The position numbers and the translations under genes were made by a program. This document shows positions 17,300 to 26,667 of a stretch of 64,000 nucleotides of DNA, one piece after another. Origin of the DNA: Emcibacter sp. (GTDB lineage: Bacteria; Pseudomonadota; Alphaproteobacteria; Sphingomonadales; Emcibacteraceae). The DNA is taken from NCBI GenBank assembly GCA_021774785.1, contig JAJFIQ010000021.1, positions 34,422-98,421 of the forward strand, written 5' to 3'. The notes under the pieces are model-generated. The model made no database searches and was not told where the DNA came from. It saw nothing but the letters and a program-made list of their open reading frames with translations. Every line of letters begins with the position of its first letter. The first letter of the stretch is position 1.

Positions 17300-18634
17300 C
17301 TAAATATTTCTTATTTGTGGTCGAGATTGCGTTTTAAGTAATAACTCCGTTACCGCCCAGACCATGGCATCCACCCGGTCCGGGCTTTTGCCGCCGTCCA
17401 GGCCTTCCCCGGTCAGGCAACACATCTGGTCTTCCAGTTCTGAGAAAAACCCCTTATGCAATACACGACCTTGTTCATAAAGCGCCGCTACGGGTTCCGC
17501 TCGAAGGACTTTGCCCCGGCTCGCCCGTACCGCCCGGTAACTCACATCAGGGTCAATCTGACGCAACAGGCTTTCCACCAGTTCCCCGCCGTTATTCACT
17601 TCGGCCACCAGCCGGTCGGCGTCAAACATGTGATAAGCAGCAAGAGCCGCTTTTGCCCATCCATGGGGGCTTAATCCCTGAACTGAGTTGTCTTCCAGAA
17701 TATAAGCCCGGTTATTACTATCCAACCCGGCAACGATGATGCCGCAGGTATCGGCTTTTTTGCCGCTGGTGACCGGTGGGTCAACGGCAACGACGACGCG
17801 TTCGAAGTCCGGGACCTGCCGTACTCTGATACTCTCCAGCAGGTCCCGGTTCCATAGTGCGCCCGGCACATCGGTCAGAATTTCGCCGTATATTTCCTGT
17901 CGGCCAATTCTGGTCCCTTCATATTGTCCTACCACCTGATTAAAAAAGCTCTGGGGCAGGTTTGATAAATTGTCATAAGTTGAACCCCGTATCACACGGG
18001 TCGACTTATCTTCCACCAATCGCCGAAGAAGCGGGATATTGCGCGGCGTTGTGGTCGCGAGAACCTTTGGTTCCTTACCAAGGCGAAGACCGAGCAGAAG
18101 ATTGGACCAGGTGTCTTCAATATAACGCCATTTGGCCATTTCGTCGGCCCAGGCCACATGATGCTGTGGCCCACGCAATTGATCCGGCGATTCTGCTGAA
18201 TAAAGGAAAGCCTGTATACCGTTTGGCCAGATCAGTTTCTTATTACTGCTGTTAAAGACCGGCATGAAATCCTTATGTGTTGCCGCCAAAAGCCCACTCT
18301 CGCCCTCAATCATGGTTAGTTTGCCATCAAGAAGAGTGTCCGCTACCAGTGCAATACGCTCCGGCGCTCCTTTGGGGGCTTTCAAGGGACTGTCGCCCTC
18401 GACCATATTCCTGATCCACTCAACCGCCGTTCTGGTCTTGCCAAAGCCCCGTCCGGCTAATATTAACCAGCAGAACCATATGCCTTCCGGCGGTAGTTGG
18501 TTTTTTCTGGCCCAAAAACTCCAGTCATAATACAGGGCATCGCATTCTTCTTCTGTAATGCCCTTGAGTAGTTCCTGTCTTCGATTCAGGTCAAGTGCCG
18601 AAATCCATTCGGCAAGCGACCTGTTATCCGTCAC
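17300..18634 (-). CDS. Terminase large subunit / DNA packaging ATPase (RcGTA gp2-like)
   Basis: Walker A-like 'LAGRGFGKTRTAVEWIR', 'DQLRGPQHHVAWADEMAKW', nuclease-region 'VVAVDPPVTSG'. Confidence 0.95.
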   Translation of the reverse strand: MTDNRSLAEWISALDLNRRQELLKGITEEECDALYYDWSFWARKNQLPPEGIWFCWLILAGRGFGKTRTAVEWIRNMVEGDSPLKAPKGAPERIALVADTLLDGKLTMIEGESGLLAATHKDFMPVFNSSNKKLIWPNGIQAFLYSAESPDQLRGPQHHVAWADEMAKWRYIEDTWSNLLLGLRLGKEPKVLATTTPRNIPLLRRLVEDKSTRVIRGSTYDNLSNLPQSFFNQVVGQYEGTRIGRQEIYGEILTDVPGALWNRDLLESIRVRQVPDFERVVVAVDPPVTSGKKADTCGIIVAGLDSNNRAYILEDNSVQGLSPHGWAKAALAAYHMFDADRLVAEVNNGGELVESLLRQIDPDVSYRAVRASRGKVLRAEPVAALYEQGRVLHKGFFSELEDQMCCLTGEGLDGGKSPDRVDAMVWAVTELLLKTQSRPQIRNI

Positions 18635-19046
18635 TGGACTTTTTCGCCATCTGATTTAGCTTTTTAAACAGTCGCGACCGTGGCGATTGACTCTTGGTCT
18701 TTTCACCTAAGTCACGTCGTTTTTTACCGTCACCAAAAATTTCCGGCCGATGGGCCTTCAGTAAGAAAATGGCTATCTTTTCATCTACCACCGGACCATC
18801 CGATATTTCATCCATATCTTTTCCCATTGCTTTATCCCATAAATATGCTTCCAGATAATCCAGGGCCTGATCCATAGCATTTTGCCATTTTTTCCGAAAA
18901 ACAGAATTTGAATTACGTTTTCGATAAACAAGCGAACGGTCCAGACCAGCCTTGGTCGTTGCTTTCGTAACATTTCCTGTCTGTTGTAAGACTTCCAGAA
19001 AGACGACTTCTTTCTCAACAGTCCAATGATTATTTGACTTTGCCAT
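18624..19046 (-). CDS. Putative small terminase subunit
   Basis: 140 aa; HTH-like 'FLEVLQQTGNVTKATTKAGLDRSLVYRKRNSNSVFRKKWQNAMDQAL'; immediately upstream of the large terminase. Confidence 0.75.
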   Translation of the reverse strand: MAKSNNHWTVEKEVVFLEVLQQTGNVTKATTKAGLDRSLVYRKRNSNSVFRKKWQNAMDQALDYLEAYLWDKAMGKDMDEISDGPVVDEKIAIFLLKAHRPEIFGDGKKRRDLGEKTKSQSPRSRLFKKLNQMAKKSSDG

Positions 19047-19064
19047 TCAAACCCTTTCAGACAT

Positions 19065-19092
19065 AAAAAAACCGCGCTTACAGTTGCGCGGT
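19065..19092 (-). terminator. Intrinsic terminator/attenuator-like hairpin in the 5' leader of the GTA operon (minus strand)
   Basis: Minus strand accgcgc-aactgtaa-gcgcggt followed by an uninterrupted T-run, 18 bp upstream of the small-terminase ATG. Confidence 0.75.
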
Positions 19093-19383
19093 ATAGCTTT
19101 AGGGGCAGAACCCTGTTTTGGTATGATGGGTGGTTGGCCTTCCCAAGTGCCAATTTCCGACCATGTAATAAAGACTACAGTATCGCCCCCGATTTGTCAA
19201 GAATTAAATCCTATTTATTCCTATAATTAATTATATATACCGCTTTTATGGGGCGGATGATGGTTTTGATATAATTTTGACAGTGTCTTGAATAGACTAT
19301 AAGATAATGCTTAATTAGTTAAGTTTAGTGCGGTTAGGATTAGAGTCTCCATTTTTTGCAAATTATATAATGGGAGAATAATC

Positions 19384-20970
19384 ATGATATTTGCCAAAAA
19401 ACTAACAGCTGCTTGTTATATCATCATATATGGCTGCTTATTTTCACATACTGGGTTAGCATCTGATGAAAAACCCACTAACTTCCAATTCTCCAATAGC
19501 TGCGCGAGTGGTTTGCAGGAGGAATTCAACAGAGGGGTAAGGTTATTACATTCCTTTGAGTATCCTGAAACAACAAAAATATTTGCAGGCATATTAGAAA
19601 AAGACCCAAATTGTGCAATGGCCTATTGGGGAACCGCCATGAGCATTTGGCATCCGCTTTGGGCGCCCCCCAGTAAAGCAGACTTGCAAGCGGGGGCAAA
19701 GGTTTTGGAAAAGGCGAAAGAGCTTAAAGCGACCCAAAGGGAACGTGACTATCTTGATGCCTTATCAGTTTTCTTTTCCAGCACGGATATTAACACTAAT
19801 GATTCTCGTGCTAGGGAACATTCGAAAAAGATGAAGGCCATTCATGAAAAATATGGAAGTGAGGATGTGGATGCGAGCGTATTTTATGCCCTGTCTTTGC
19901 TAGGCTCCGCTGATCCAAGGGATAAAACTTATAAAAATCAATTTTATTCAGGGAAAATACTAAAAAAAATTCAGATATCTAATCCAACCCATCCGGGTGT
20001 ACTGCATTATACTATTCATTCTTTTGATTTTCCGGGACTGGCTCACTATGCTCTGGCTCATGCAAAGAAATATGCAAGTGTCGCGAAGGATTCTGCCCAT
20101 GCTCAACATATGCCAGCCCATATATTCACTCGTCTTGGACTATGGGAAATGTCTCTGGCTTCAAACCATGATGCCATAAAGTCAGCAGCTGACTATACCA
20201 GAAGTGCACATTTAAAAACGCATTATGATGAAGGTCTGCATAGTATGGATTATTTGATGTATGCCATGCTACAGACCGGCCGCGACAAGGAGGCACGGGA
20301 CCTGTTGGAAAAGCTTACGTCGATCAATGGAATTAAAAATTTTAAAGTGGCCTTTGCCTATGCTTGTTCGTATGCGCGATACACATTAGAACGCAGAGCT
20401 TGGAGAGAAGCCAGCCAGATAAGGCTTGTGGTTCAAGATTTTCCGTGGGAAAAATTTCCCTGGGCTGAATCTATTCATTATTTTGCCCGTGGCATAGGGG
20501 CCGCCCGAAGCGGACAAATTGAACAGGCAAAAGCAGAATTAGCTGTCATTAAAAGGCTTCAAAAAGCTTTGACGGGTACCGAGTATTTATATTGGCATGT
20601 AGAGGCGCAGGTACAGGCTAATGTGGTTACATCGTGGATTATGTTGAAGGAAGGCAAGACAGAAGAAGCCCTTGAATTAGCCAATGATGCCGCCGATCGC
20701 GAAGACGCGGTAGACAAGGCCCCCTTAACGCCGGGGGAAGTCATACCCGCCAGAGAACTTTATGGGGATATGCTTTTCGAAGTGGGAAAATATGAGGAAG
20801 CATTGCAGCAATACCAGATTGTTTTGGAAGGCTCTCCTAATCGACTTAATGCGCTTCGCGGGGTTGCCTTGTCAGCAAAAGCGGCAGGAAAATCCGGTAT
20901 CGCCCGTGATTATACTGGGATAATACGGAACCAAACTAAATTTGGCGACAGAAAAATTTCAGGACTTTAG
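19384..20970 (+). CDS. Exported TPR-repeat protein
   Basis: 528 aa, N-terminal signal-like segment; TPR-like motifs, e.g. 'ARELYGDMLFEVGKYEEALQQYQIVLEGSPNRLNALRGVALSAKAAGK'. Confidence 0.8.
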   Translation: MIFAKKLTAACYIIIYGCLFSHTGLASDEKPTNFQFSNSCASGLQEEFNRGVRLLHSFEYPETTKIFAGILEKDPNCAMAYWGTAMSIWHPLWAPPSKADLQAGAKVLEKAKELKATQRERDYLDALSVFFSSTDINTNDSRAREHSKKMKAIHEKYGSEDVDASVFYALSLLGSADPRDKTYKNQFYSGKILKKIQISNPTHPGVLHYTIHSFDFPGLAHYALAHAKKYASVAKDSAHAQHMPAHIFTRLGLWEMSLASNHDAIKSAADYTRSAHLKTHYDEGLHSMDYLMYAMLQTGRDKEARDLLEKLTSINGIKNFKVAFAYACSYARYTLERRAWREASQIRLVVQDFPWEKFPWAESIHYFARGIGAARSGQIEQAKAELAVIKRLQKALTGTEYLYWHVEAQVQANVVTSWIMLKEGKTEEALELANDAADREDAVDKAPLTPGEVIPARELYGDMLFEVGKYEEALQQYQIVLEGSPNRLNALRGVALSAKAAGKSGIARDYTGIIRNQTKFGDRKISGL

Positions 20971-21743
20971 TCTGATTTTTTCAGGATTTTCTTTGCCACA
21001 TTGACCACATCGCCGGTGAAGTTGAGCATTTTCTGACCGCCATCCACTGGTATGGTGGTACCGTTGATTGATAGTGTGGTGATCAGAAGATGGGCAGTCT
21101 GTGCAATATCATCTACTTTGAGCGGTTCGCCCACAAAATTCAGATGGCTGGCCAGCTCGAAATTATCTGCGCTCTGGGTGCTGCTGATCAGGGTCAGGCC
21201 CGGTGCGATACCATTGACCCGTACTTTTGGGCTTAAGGCCTGAGCCATGGTTTCTGTTGCACCCAAAAGGGCATATTTGCTTAACGTATAGGAATGAAAA
21301 TCAGGATTCAGGGCAAAAACCTTGCTGTCGATAATATTGATAACACTCCCTTTTTCACCGACTGGGATCAGATTATACAGGGCGCGGGCCAGTTGCATGG
21401 GGGCGCGCAGGTTAACATTCTGATGCGAGGCAAAGCTCGTTTCTGTGAAATCAAGAATGCTGTCATCCATAAATTGCGATGCGTTATTGATCACATGGCG
21501 CAGGGGATGATCAGGATGGCTGCAGTCGGATAATAGCGTTTCGACTTTTTCATATTGATCAAGATCACATTGAACTATTTCGCCGTTGCCGCCATTTGTC
21601 TGAATGTCTTTTAGGGTCGCTATCGCATCAGCTTTGTCCGTATGATAATGTAGATAGATATAATATCCTTTGTGGGCCAACAGTTCGGCTAGGCATTTTC
21701 CTATGCGTTTGCAGGCGGCTGTTATAAGGATAGCTTCTGCCAT
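20967..21743 (-). CDS. SDR-family oxidoreductase, pteridine/dihydromonapterin reductase-like
   Basis: 'ILITAACKRIGKCLAELLAHKGY', 'VINNASQFMDDS', 'HSYTLSKYALLGATETMAQAL', 'VNGIAPGLTL'. Confidence 0.8.
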   Translation of the reverse strand: MAEAILITAACKRIGKCLAELLAHKGYYIYLHYHTDKADAIATLKDIQTNGGNGEIVQCDLDQYEKVETLLSDCSHPDHPLRHVINNASQFMDDSILDFTETSFASHQNVNLRAPMQLARALYNLIPVGEKGSVINIIDSKVFALNPDFHSYTLSKYALLGATETMAQALSPKVRVNGIAPGLTLISSTQSADNFELASHLNFVGEPLKVDDIAQTAHLLITTLSINGTTIPVDGGQKMLNFTGDVVNVAKKILKKSD

Positions 21744-22285
21744 TAAAGATCCAGATCATTGATGGACATGTCAGGCCGTTGCCACCATGGGGGTTCCGTT
21801 CCGTCATAATGATCGGTACAGATGACTTGGCTCGGATCACCGCTAAAGGAGACGGTGTTGGTAGGTGTTTCAACAATTTCAACCTTGCTGCAACGTACGG
21901 TAAGGCCCTGATTCAGCATAAGCACATTGATTTTCGACATGAAACAGGCGGCGAGTATTTCCGTAGTCGGATCACCCGGTGTTATCATGATGTGCTTTAG
22001 ATTTTCAGGCTCACTTTCTTTGAAATAATCCAGCATCTGATCCTGACTTGAAAGTTGCAGGCTGTGATCCACATGATTGTCGATCCATTCGTGCCAGACC
22101 TTCTTAAGCACCGCAAAAGGGGCCATCATATTCACCGCTCCATCCAAGGTGTCATTACCCGTGGAGACCAGAGTGACTTTCACATATTCATTATGGCCAT
22201 GGGGTACGAAACACCGGCTGTTCTTGATATTGAACAGACGATGGCTCATGCAGTATCGGCGGGTAAAACAAATTTCAAAGCTCAT
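21743..22285 (-). CDS. 6-pyruvoyl/6-carboxytetrahydropterin synthase family (QueD/PTPS)
   Basis: 'YCMSHRLFNIKNSRCFVPHGHNEYVKVTLV' zinc/Cys-His motif. Confidence 0.82.
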   Translation of the reverse strand: MSFEICFTRRYCMSHRLFNIKNSRCFVPHGHNEYVKVTLVSTGNDTLDGAVNMMAPFAVLKKVWHEWIDNHVDHSLQLSSQDQMLDYFKESEPENLKHIMITPGDPTTEILAACFMSKINVLMLNQGLTVRCSKVEIVETPTNTVSFSGDPSQVICTDHYDGTEPPWWQRPDMSINDLDL

Positions 22286-22325
22286 ATTGGGCTTGATAAC
22301 TCAGTCACATCGATGAGTCCAGAAT

Positions 22326-23015
22326 TTAATGACCCAAACGGTAACCACCGGCTTCGGTAATCAGAATGGTAGCAGATGCGGGATTAGGCTCAATTTTCTG
22401 GCGCAGTCGATAGATATGGGTTTCCAGCGTATGGGTGGTCACCCCGGCATTATAACCCCATACCTCATCCAGTAAAACATCGCGGCTGATGGGGTTGCCG
22501 TCGGAACGTTTCAGATATTTCAGGATCGCGGTCTCTTTTTCCGTAAGCCGTATCAGATCCTGTGTATCGCGATTGGTAAGTGTTTTGTTTCCCGGTTTGA
22601 AATAATAAGGGCCAATGATAAAAGACGCATCTTCGCTGATGGCATGTTGCCGTAGTTGTGCGCGGACGCGGGCCAAAAGAATGCCGAATTTGAAGGGTTT
22701 CGTCACATAGTCATTGGCACCAGCATCCAGCCCAAGAATCGTATCACTGTCACTGTCATTGGCAGTCAGCATGATAATAGGGATCTTGATGCTGGATTTG
22801 CGCATCATGCGACAGACTTCCCGCCCGTCAAGATCAGGCAAACCCACATCAAGTATAATAAGATCAAACTTACCCTCTTTGGCCACGTTGAGGCCATCCA
22901 TGCCCGTTCCAGCCTCAGTCGTGGAAAATTCTTCGTGGAAGGCAAGCTGTTCGGCTAACGTACCGCGAAGTTCTTCGTCATCATCCACCAGTAAAATATT
23001 ATAACTCTGATCCAT
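22326..23015 (-). CDS. OmpR-family response regulator
   Basis: REC 'ILLVDDDEELR...LIILDVGLPDLDG...MLTANDSD...VTKPFKF' plus winged-helix 'LTEKETAILKYLKR...THTLETHIYRLRQKIE'. Confidence 0.95.
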   Translation of the reverse strand: MDQSYNILLVDDDEELRGTLAEQLAFHEEFSTTEAGTGMDGLNVAKEGKFDLIILDVGLPDLDGREVCRMMRKSSIKIPIIMLTANDSDSDTILGLDAGANDYVTKPFKFGILLARVRAQLRQHAISEDASFIIGPYYFKPGNKTLTNRDTQDLIRLTEKETAILKYLKRSDGNPISRDVLLDEVWGYNAGVTTHTLETHIYRLRQKIEPNPASATILITEAGGYRLGH

Positions 23016-23098
23016 GACTTAATCCTGTTATTTTTTGCAGTGTCACATTATACATGCCAATATAACATATATTTAATGATGACCTAATGGAATAGAAT

Positions 23099-24247
23099 AT
23101 GGCGATTATGCCGCCCACTACAAGTGACAAGGACGTTAAAAGCCTGATTGATCACAATATTGTGACAGTTGAGCGCGCCGCATCCGACCTCAGGCGTGGC
23201 CTTGCGGTGGTGATCAGTGATGGTAAATCTGTCATTCTTGTGCAGTCGGCAGAATTGCTGGCTGATTTGTGGATTGAAAGATTTCGCAGTCTATCGGGAA
23301 CTGAGCCTTTGGTAGGGCTGACAAAAACGCGTGCCAATGTTCTTCATATTTCACCCCGTAGTGGCGATGTCGCACTGGTAAAAATGTCCAAGCATATGGA
23401 TTGTGCTGTCATTCAGTCTATGGCTGACCCGGCGGATGATCTTAGGCGGCCGATGCTTGGCCCTTATCACGTGGCGCAACAGGGGGCAGAAGCCATCCAT
23501 GAAGCAGGGTTGAAATTATGCAAGATTGCCAAGCTACTCCCGGCTGCTTTATTCTCCATATTTTTGCCAACAGAAGATGGTCGCCTGTGGGCCAATGATA
23601 AAGGTCTGTTGCATGTCACCGCGAAAGATGTTCTGCGTTTTGATCATAATGATGCTGAGGGCTTGCGTAAGGTTACCGCCGCTAAAGTTCCACTTAACGG
23701 AGCAGAAAAAACCACCATGGTAGCGTTTCGCCCCGACGATGGCGGGACGGAGCATTTTGCTTTGATTATTGGTGACCCCAATCGTCATGACCCTGTACTT
23801 ACCCGCATTCATTCGGAATGTTTTACCGGCGATTTGCTGGGCTCGTTGAAATGCGATTGTGGTGAACAATTGAATGGTGCTGTCAAGCATATGCAAGAAG
23901 CTGGTGGTGGCCTGTTGCTGTATCTGGCACAGGAAGGGCGGGGTATCGGCCTGATCAATAAGCTGCGCGCCTATCAGTTACAGGATCAGGGATTTGATAC
24001 GGTGGATGCTAACGAGCGGTTAGGGTTCCATTCGGATGAACGCATTTTCGCGCCAGCGGCTCAGATGTTGAAAATACTGGGATTTTCCAAAGTGCGTTTA
24101 TTGACCAATAACCCTCTAAAGGTTCAGGGGTTGGAGGCACATGACGTAACGGTGACGGAACGGGTCAAGCATGCCTTTCCTTCTAATGCCCATAATGATC
24201 ATTACTTAAAGACAAAAAAGAAACGCTCAGGGCATCTATTGTCCTGA
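23099..24247 (+). CDS. ribA: GTP cyclohydrolase II with N-terminal extension
   Basis: 'HSECFTGDLLGSLKCDCGEQLNGAV...LYLAQEGRGIGLINKLRAYQLQDQGFDTVDANERLGF'. Confidence 0.92.
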   Translation: MAIMPPTTSDKDVKSLIDHNIVTVERAASDLRRGLAVVISDGKSVILVQSAELLADLWIERFRSLSGTEPLVGLTKTRANVLHISPRSGDVALVKMSKHMDCAVIQSMADPADDLRRPMLGPYHVAQQGAEAIHEAGLKLCKIAKLLPAALFSIFLPTEDGRLWANDKGLLHVTAKDVLRFDHNDAEGLRKVTAAKVPLNGAEKTTMVAFRPDDGGTEHFALIIGDPNRHDPVLTRIHSECFTGDLLGSLKCDCGEQLNGAVKHMQEAGGGLLLYLAQEGRGIGLINKLRAYQLQDQGFDTVDANERLGFHSDERIFAPAAQMLKILGFSKVRLLTNNPLKVQGLEAHDVTVTERVKHAFPSNAHNDHYLKTKKKRSGHLLS

Positions 24248-24263
24248 TGAATGAGTATTCTAT

Positions 24264-25448
24264 TTGATGAGACCTGATTTTTCCCCAAGAATCATGGCGA
24301 TACTGCTGGCGGCGCTTGTAGCGTTGACACCGTTTTCCATTGATACCTATCTACCCGCCATGCCGGCGATGGCCAGCTATTTTGGCACCACTATTGGTAT
24401 GGTGGAAATGACGGTGGGGGCCTTTTTCATGGGTTATGCCATGGGGCAGCTTGTGGGTGGGCCATTATCCGATCATTATGGCCGCAGACGGGTAGGTGGG
24501 CCGGGTGTGGTAATCTTCTTTCTGGCCACGGTTGGGATTATATTTGCGCCCAATATTGAAAGTGCTATTTTGGGACGCTTTATCCAAGCCTTTGGCGGCG
24601 GCTTTGTCACCGTGATAGCACCATCGGTGGTCCGTGACCGCTTTACGGGCAAAGATGCGGCCAGGATGTTTGCCCTGATCGGGGTTGTAATGATGCTGGC
24701 ACCACTGGTAGCCCCGGCAGTGGGGGCAGTTTTGCTAAAATTCTCCAATTGGCAGATGATCTTTGTTTTCCTCGGCTGTTATGCCTTGATTTCCTTATGT
24801 ATTATATTCCTGTGTTTGCCGGAACGGAAAAAGGCACTGACTGAAAAACTAAATATGGCAAAAGTCTGGGACGGCTACCGTCGGGTGCTGAACAACCGCA
24901 AGGCCGTAGGTTATATGATTACGCAGACCTTTAGTTCCGGTGTGATGTTTATATTTCTCACCGGGGCGGCGTTCGCCTATATCACTTATCTTGGTGTATC
25001 AACGGATTTGTTCCCGTTTGTGTTCGGGGCCAATATTGTAACCATGATGATGTTCAACCGCCTCAATCCAATTTTACTCAATATCTTCAGTCCCCATCAG
25101 TTGATCGGAGCGGGGGTTACCATACAACTAATGGCCAGCGCTGTATTGTGGGCCGGACAATTCATTGATCCGCACAATATATATATGGTGGTGCCGATGG
25201 TTATGGTGGCAGTCGGCGTATCAGGAATTACCATGCCTAATAGCTTTGCGTGTTTTCTGGAGGATTTCGAAGATAACAGCGGTTCTGCAACGGCTATTCT
25301 GGGGACAAGTCAATTTGTCGTGGGGGCAATATTAGGGGTTGTTCTTGGGCTATTGCACAGTGAAAATATTCTTCCTATGACCACATTGATGTTGCTGTCG
25401 AGCATTGTTGCTGTTCTCAGTTACCGCTTGCTTGCTAACCGGAAATAA
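24264..25448 (+). CDS. MFS multidrug transporter, Bcr/CflA-type
   Basis: 'ALTPFSIDTYLPAMPAMASYFG...GQLVGGPLSDHYGRRRV'. Confidence 0.92.
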   Translation: MMRPDFSPRIMAILLAALVALTPFSIDTYLPAMPAMASYFGTTIGMVEMTVGAFFMGYAMGQLVGGPLSDHYGRRRVGGPGVVIFFLATVGIIFAPNIESAILGRFIQAFGGGFVTVIAPSVVRDRFTGKDAARMFALIGVVMMLAPLVAPAVGAVLLKFSNWQMIFVFLGCYALISLCIIFLCLPERKKALTEKLNMAKVWDGYRRVLNNRKAVGYMITQTFSSGVMFIFLTGAAFAYITYLGVSTDLFPFVFGANIVTMMMFNRLNPILLNIFSPHQLIGAGVTIQLMASAVLWAGQFIDPHNIYMVVPMVMVAVGVSGITMPNSFACFLEDFEDNSGSATAILGTSQFVVGAILGVVLGLLHSENILPMTTLMLLSSIVAVLSYRLLANRK

Positions 25449-25450
25449 TA

Positions 25451-26473
25451 TCATAGCATATTATGCTTTTTTAGTTGATGGCGGAGCTGATGATAGGTAA
25501 GGCTCAAGAATTTAGCCGTATCGCGCTGGTTATATTTACTGCTTTCCAGGGCATCTTCTAAGATAGTACGTTCAAAGGTGGCTGTCGCCTGACCGTAATC
25601 AACGGGCGTGCCGTCTAGGAGTGGCGTTTGTACCCGTGATACTTCAGACTTTCCATTTTTTTCTTTTCGTATTATTGACTGTGGACGGAAGGGGGATTGG
25701 AACGGGTCTATCTCGATGGTATCCACCGGTGCATATTCGTCTTCGGAATGATAAACGGCACGCTCAATAACATTTTTCAATTCGCGAATATTGCCGGGCC
25801 AGTTATGTTGCATCAGGGCATCAACCATATCATCGGAGAAGCCGGGGAAACTCATCCATTCCCTTTCCTGTGCCACCCTTTGGCCAAATTGAAAAGCCAG
25901 CAGTAGAATATCATCTCGCCGATGGCGCAAGGGTGGCAGGGTTATGACATCAAGTGCCAACCGGTCGAGCAGGTCATGGCGAAAGTCACCCCGATCTGCG
26001 GCGGTGGGCAGATCAATATTGGTGGCACCGATAATCCTGACATCTGTCTGTTGGGTCTTGTTGCTGCCAATGCGTTGAAAAGTACCATATTCTGTTACCC
26101 GTAGTAATTTTTCCTGTGCCGATAGTGATGTGGTGGCAATCTCGTCGAGAAATAATGTGCCGTTGTGGGCCTCTTCAAAACGGCCAATACGCCGGACGTT
26201 AGCACCGGTAAAAGACCCGGCCTCGTGACCAAATAATTCTGATTCCAACAGATTTTCCGGCAAGGCCGCGCAATTGACCTGAATGAAGTTTCTTTCCCAG
26301 CGGGGTGACAAAAAATGCAGACGGGCGGCGATTAATTCCTTACCCGTTCCCCGTTCCCCAATAACCAGAACGGGTCGATCATGTTTAGCCGCCCGGCTGC
26401 ATTGGTCGATAATTTCCAAAAAGGCAGGGCTTTCGCCGATAATAGTTTGGTCCTGTGGTGCTTTTAAGCGCAT
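25451..26473 (-). CDS. pspF: Phage-shock operon activator PspF (sigma-54 enhancer-binding protein)
   Basis: 'VLVIGERGTGKELIAARLHFLSPRW', 'ELFGHEAGSFTGA' (GAFTGA-like), C-terminal Fis-type HTH; divergent from pspA. Confidence 0.93.
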   Translation of the reverse strand: MRLKAPQDQTIIGESPAFLEIIDQCSRAAKHDRPVLVIGERGTGKELIAARLHFLSPRWERNFIQVNCAALPENLLESELFGHEAGSFTGANVRRIGRFEEAHNGTLFLDEIATTSLSAQEKLLRVTEYGTFQRIGSNKTQQTDVRIIGATNIDLPTAADRGDFRHDLLDRLALDVITLPPLRHRRDDILLLAFQFGQRVAQEREWMSFPGFSDDMVDALMQHNWPGNIRELKNVIERAVYHSEDEYAPVDTIEIDPFQSPFRPQSIIRKEKNGKSEVSRVQTPLLDGTPVDYGQATATFERTILEDALESSKYNQRDTAKFLSLTYHQLRHQLKKHNML

Positions 26474-26490
26474 ATTGCCAATTTTTAATA

Positions 26491-26530
26491 ATTTTCACTA
26501 ATTTATAGTGTATTTCACTAATTTAGTTTA
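26491..26530. promoter_or_regulatory. Candidate PspF upstream activating sequences
   Basis: Direct repeat tttcactaattta at 26493 and 26513; overlapping CACTA-N5-TAGTG-N5-CACTA symmetry. Confidence 0.7.
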
Positions 26531-26598
26531 AGCAAGAAAAATACTTACTATTGGGAATTTTTCATATAAAACAATAAGTTATAATTTTTAAAATAAAT

Positions 26599-26614
26599 TG
26601 GCACGGTCCCTGCA
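26599..26614 (+). promoter_or_regulatory. Sigma-54 (-24/-12) promoter of the psp operon
   Basis: TGGCACGGTCCCTGCA: GG and GC elements at canonical spacing. Confidence 0.9.
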
Positions 26615-26667
26615 ATGTAATGGATGAGTACCACGAGAGGGGTGCAATTTTATTATGGAGAAAGAAC

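Noticed and set aside
870-19046. Complete active temperate prophage
   Set aside because: No integrase, repressor, replication, lysis or att-like direct repeats seen; gene set and order match the GTA structural block instead. Cannot exclude functions outside the window.
19300-19330. CtrA box in the GTA promoter region (TTAATTAGTTAA)
   Set aside because: Spacer is 4 nt rather than the canonical 7; not supportable as a CtrA site.
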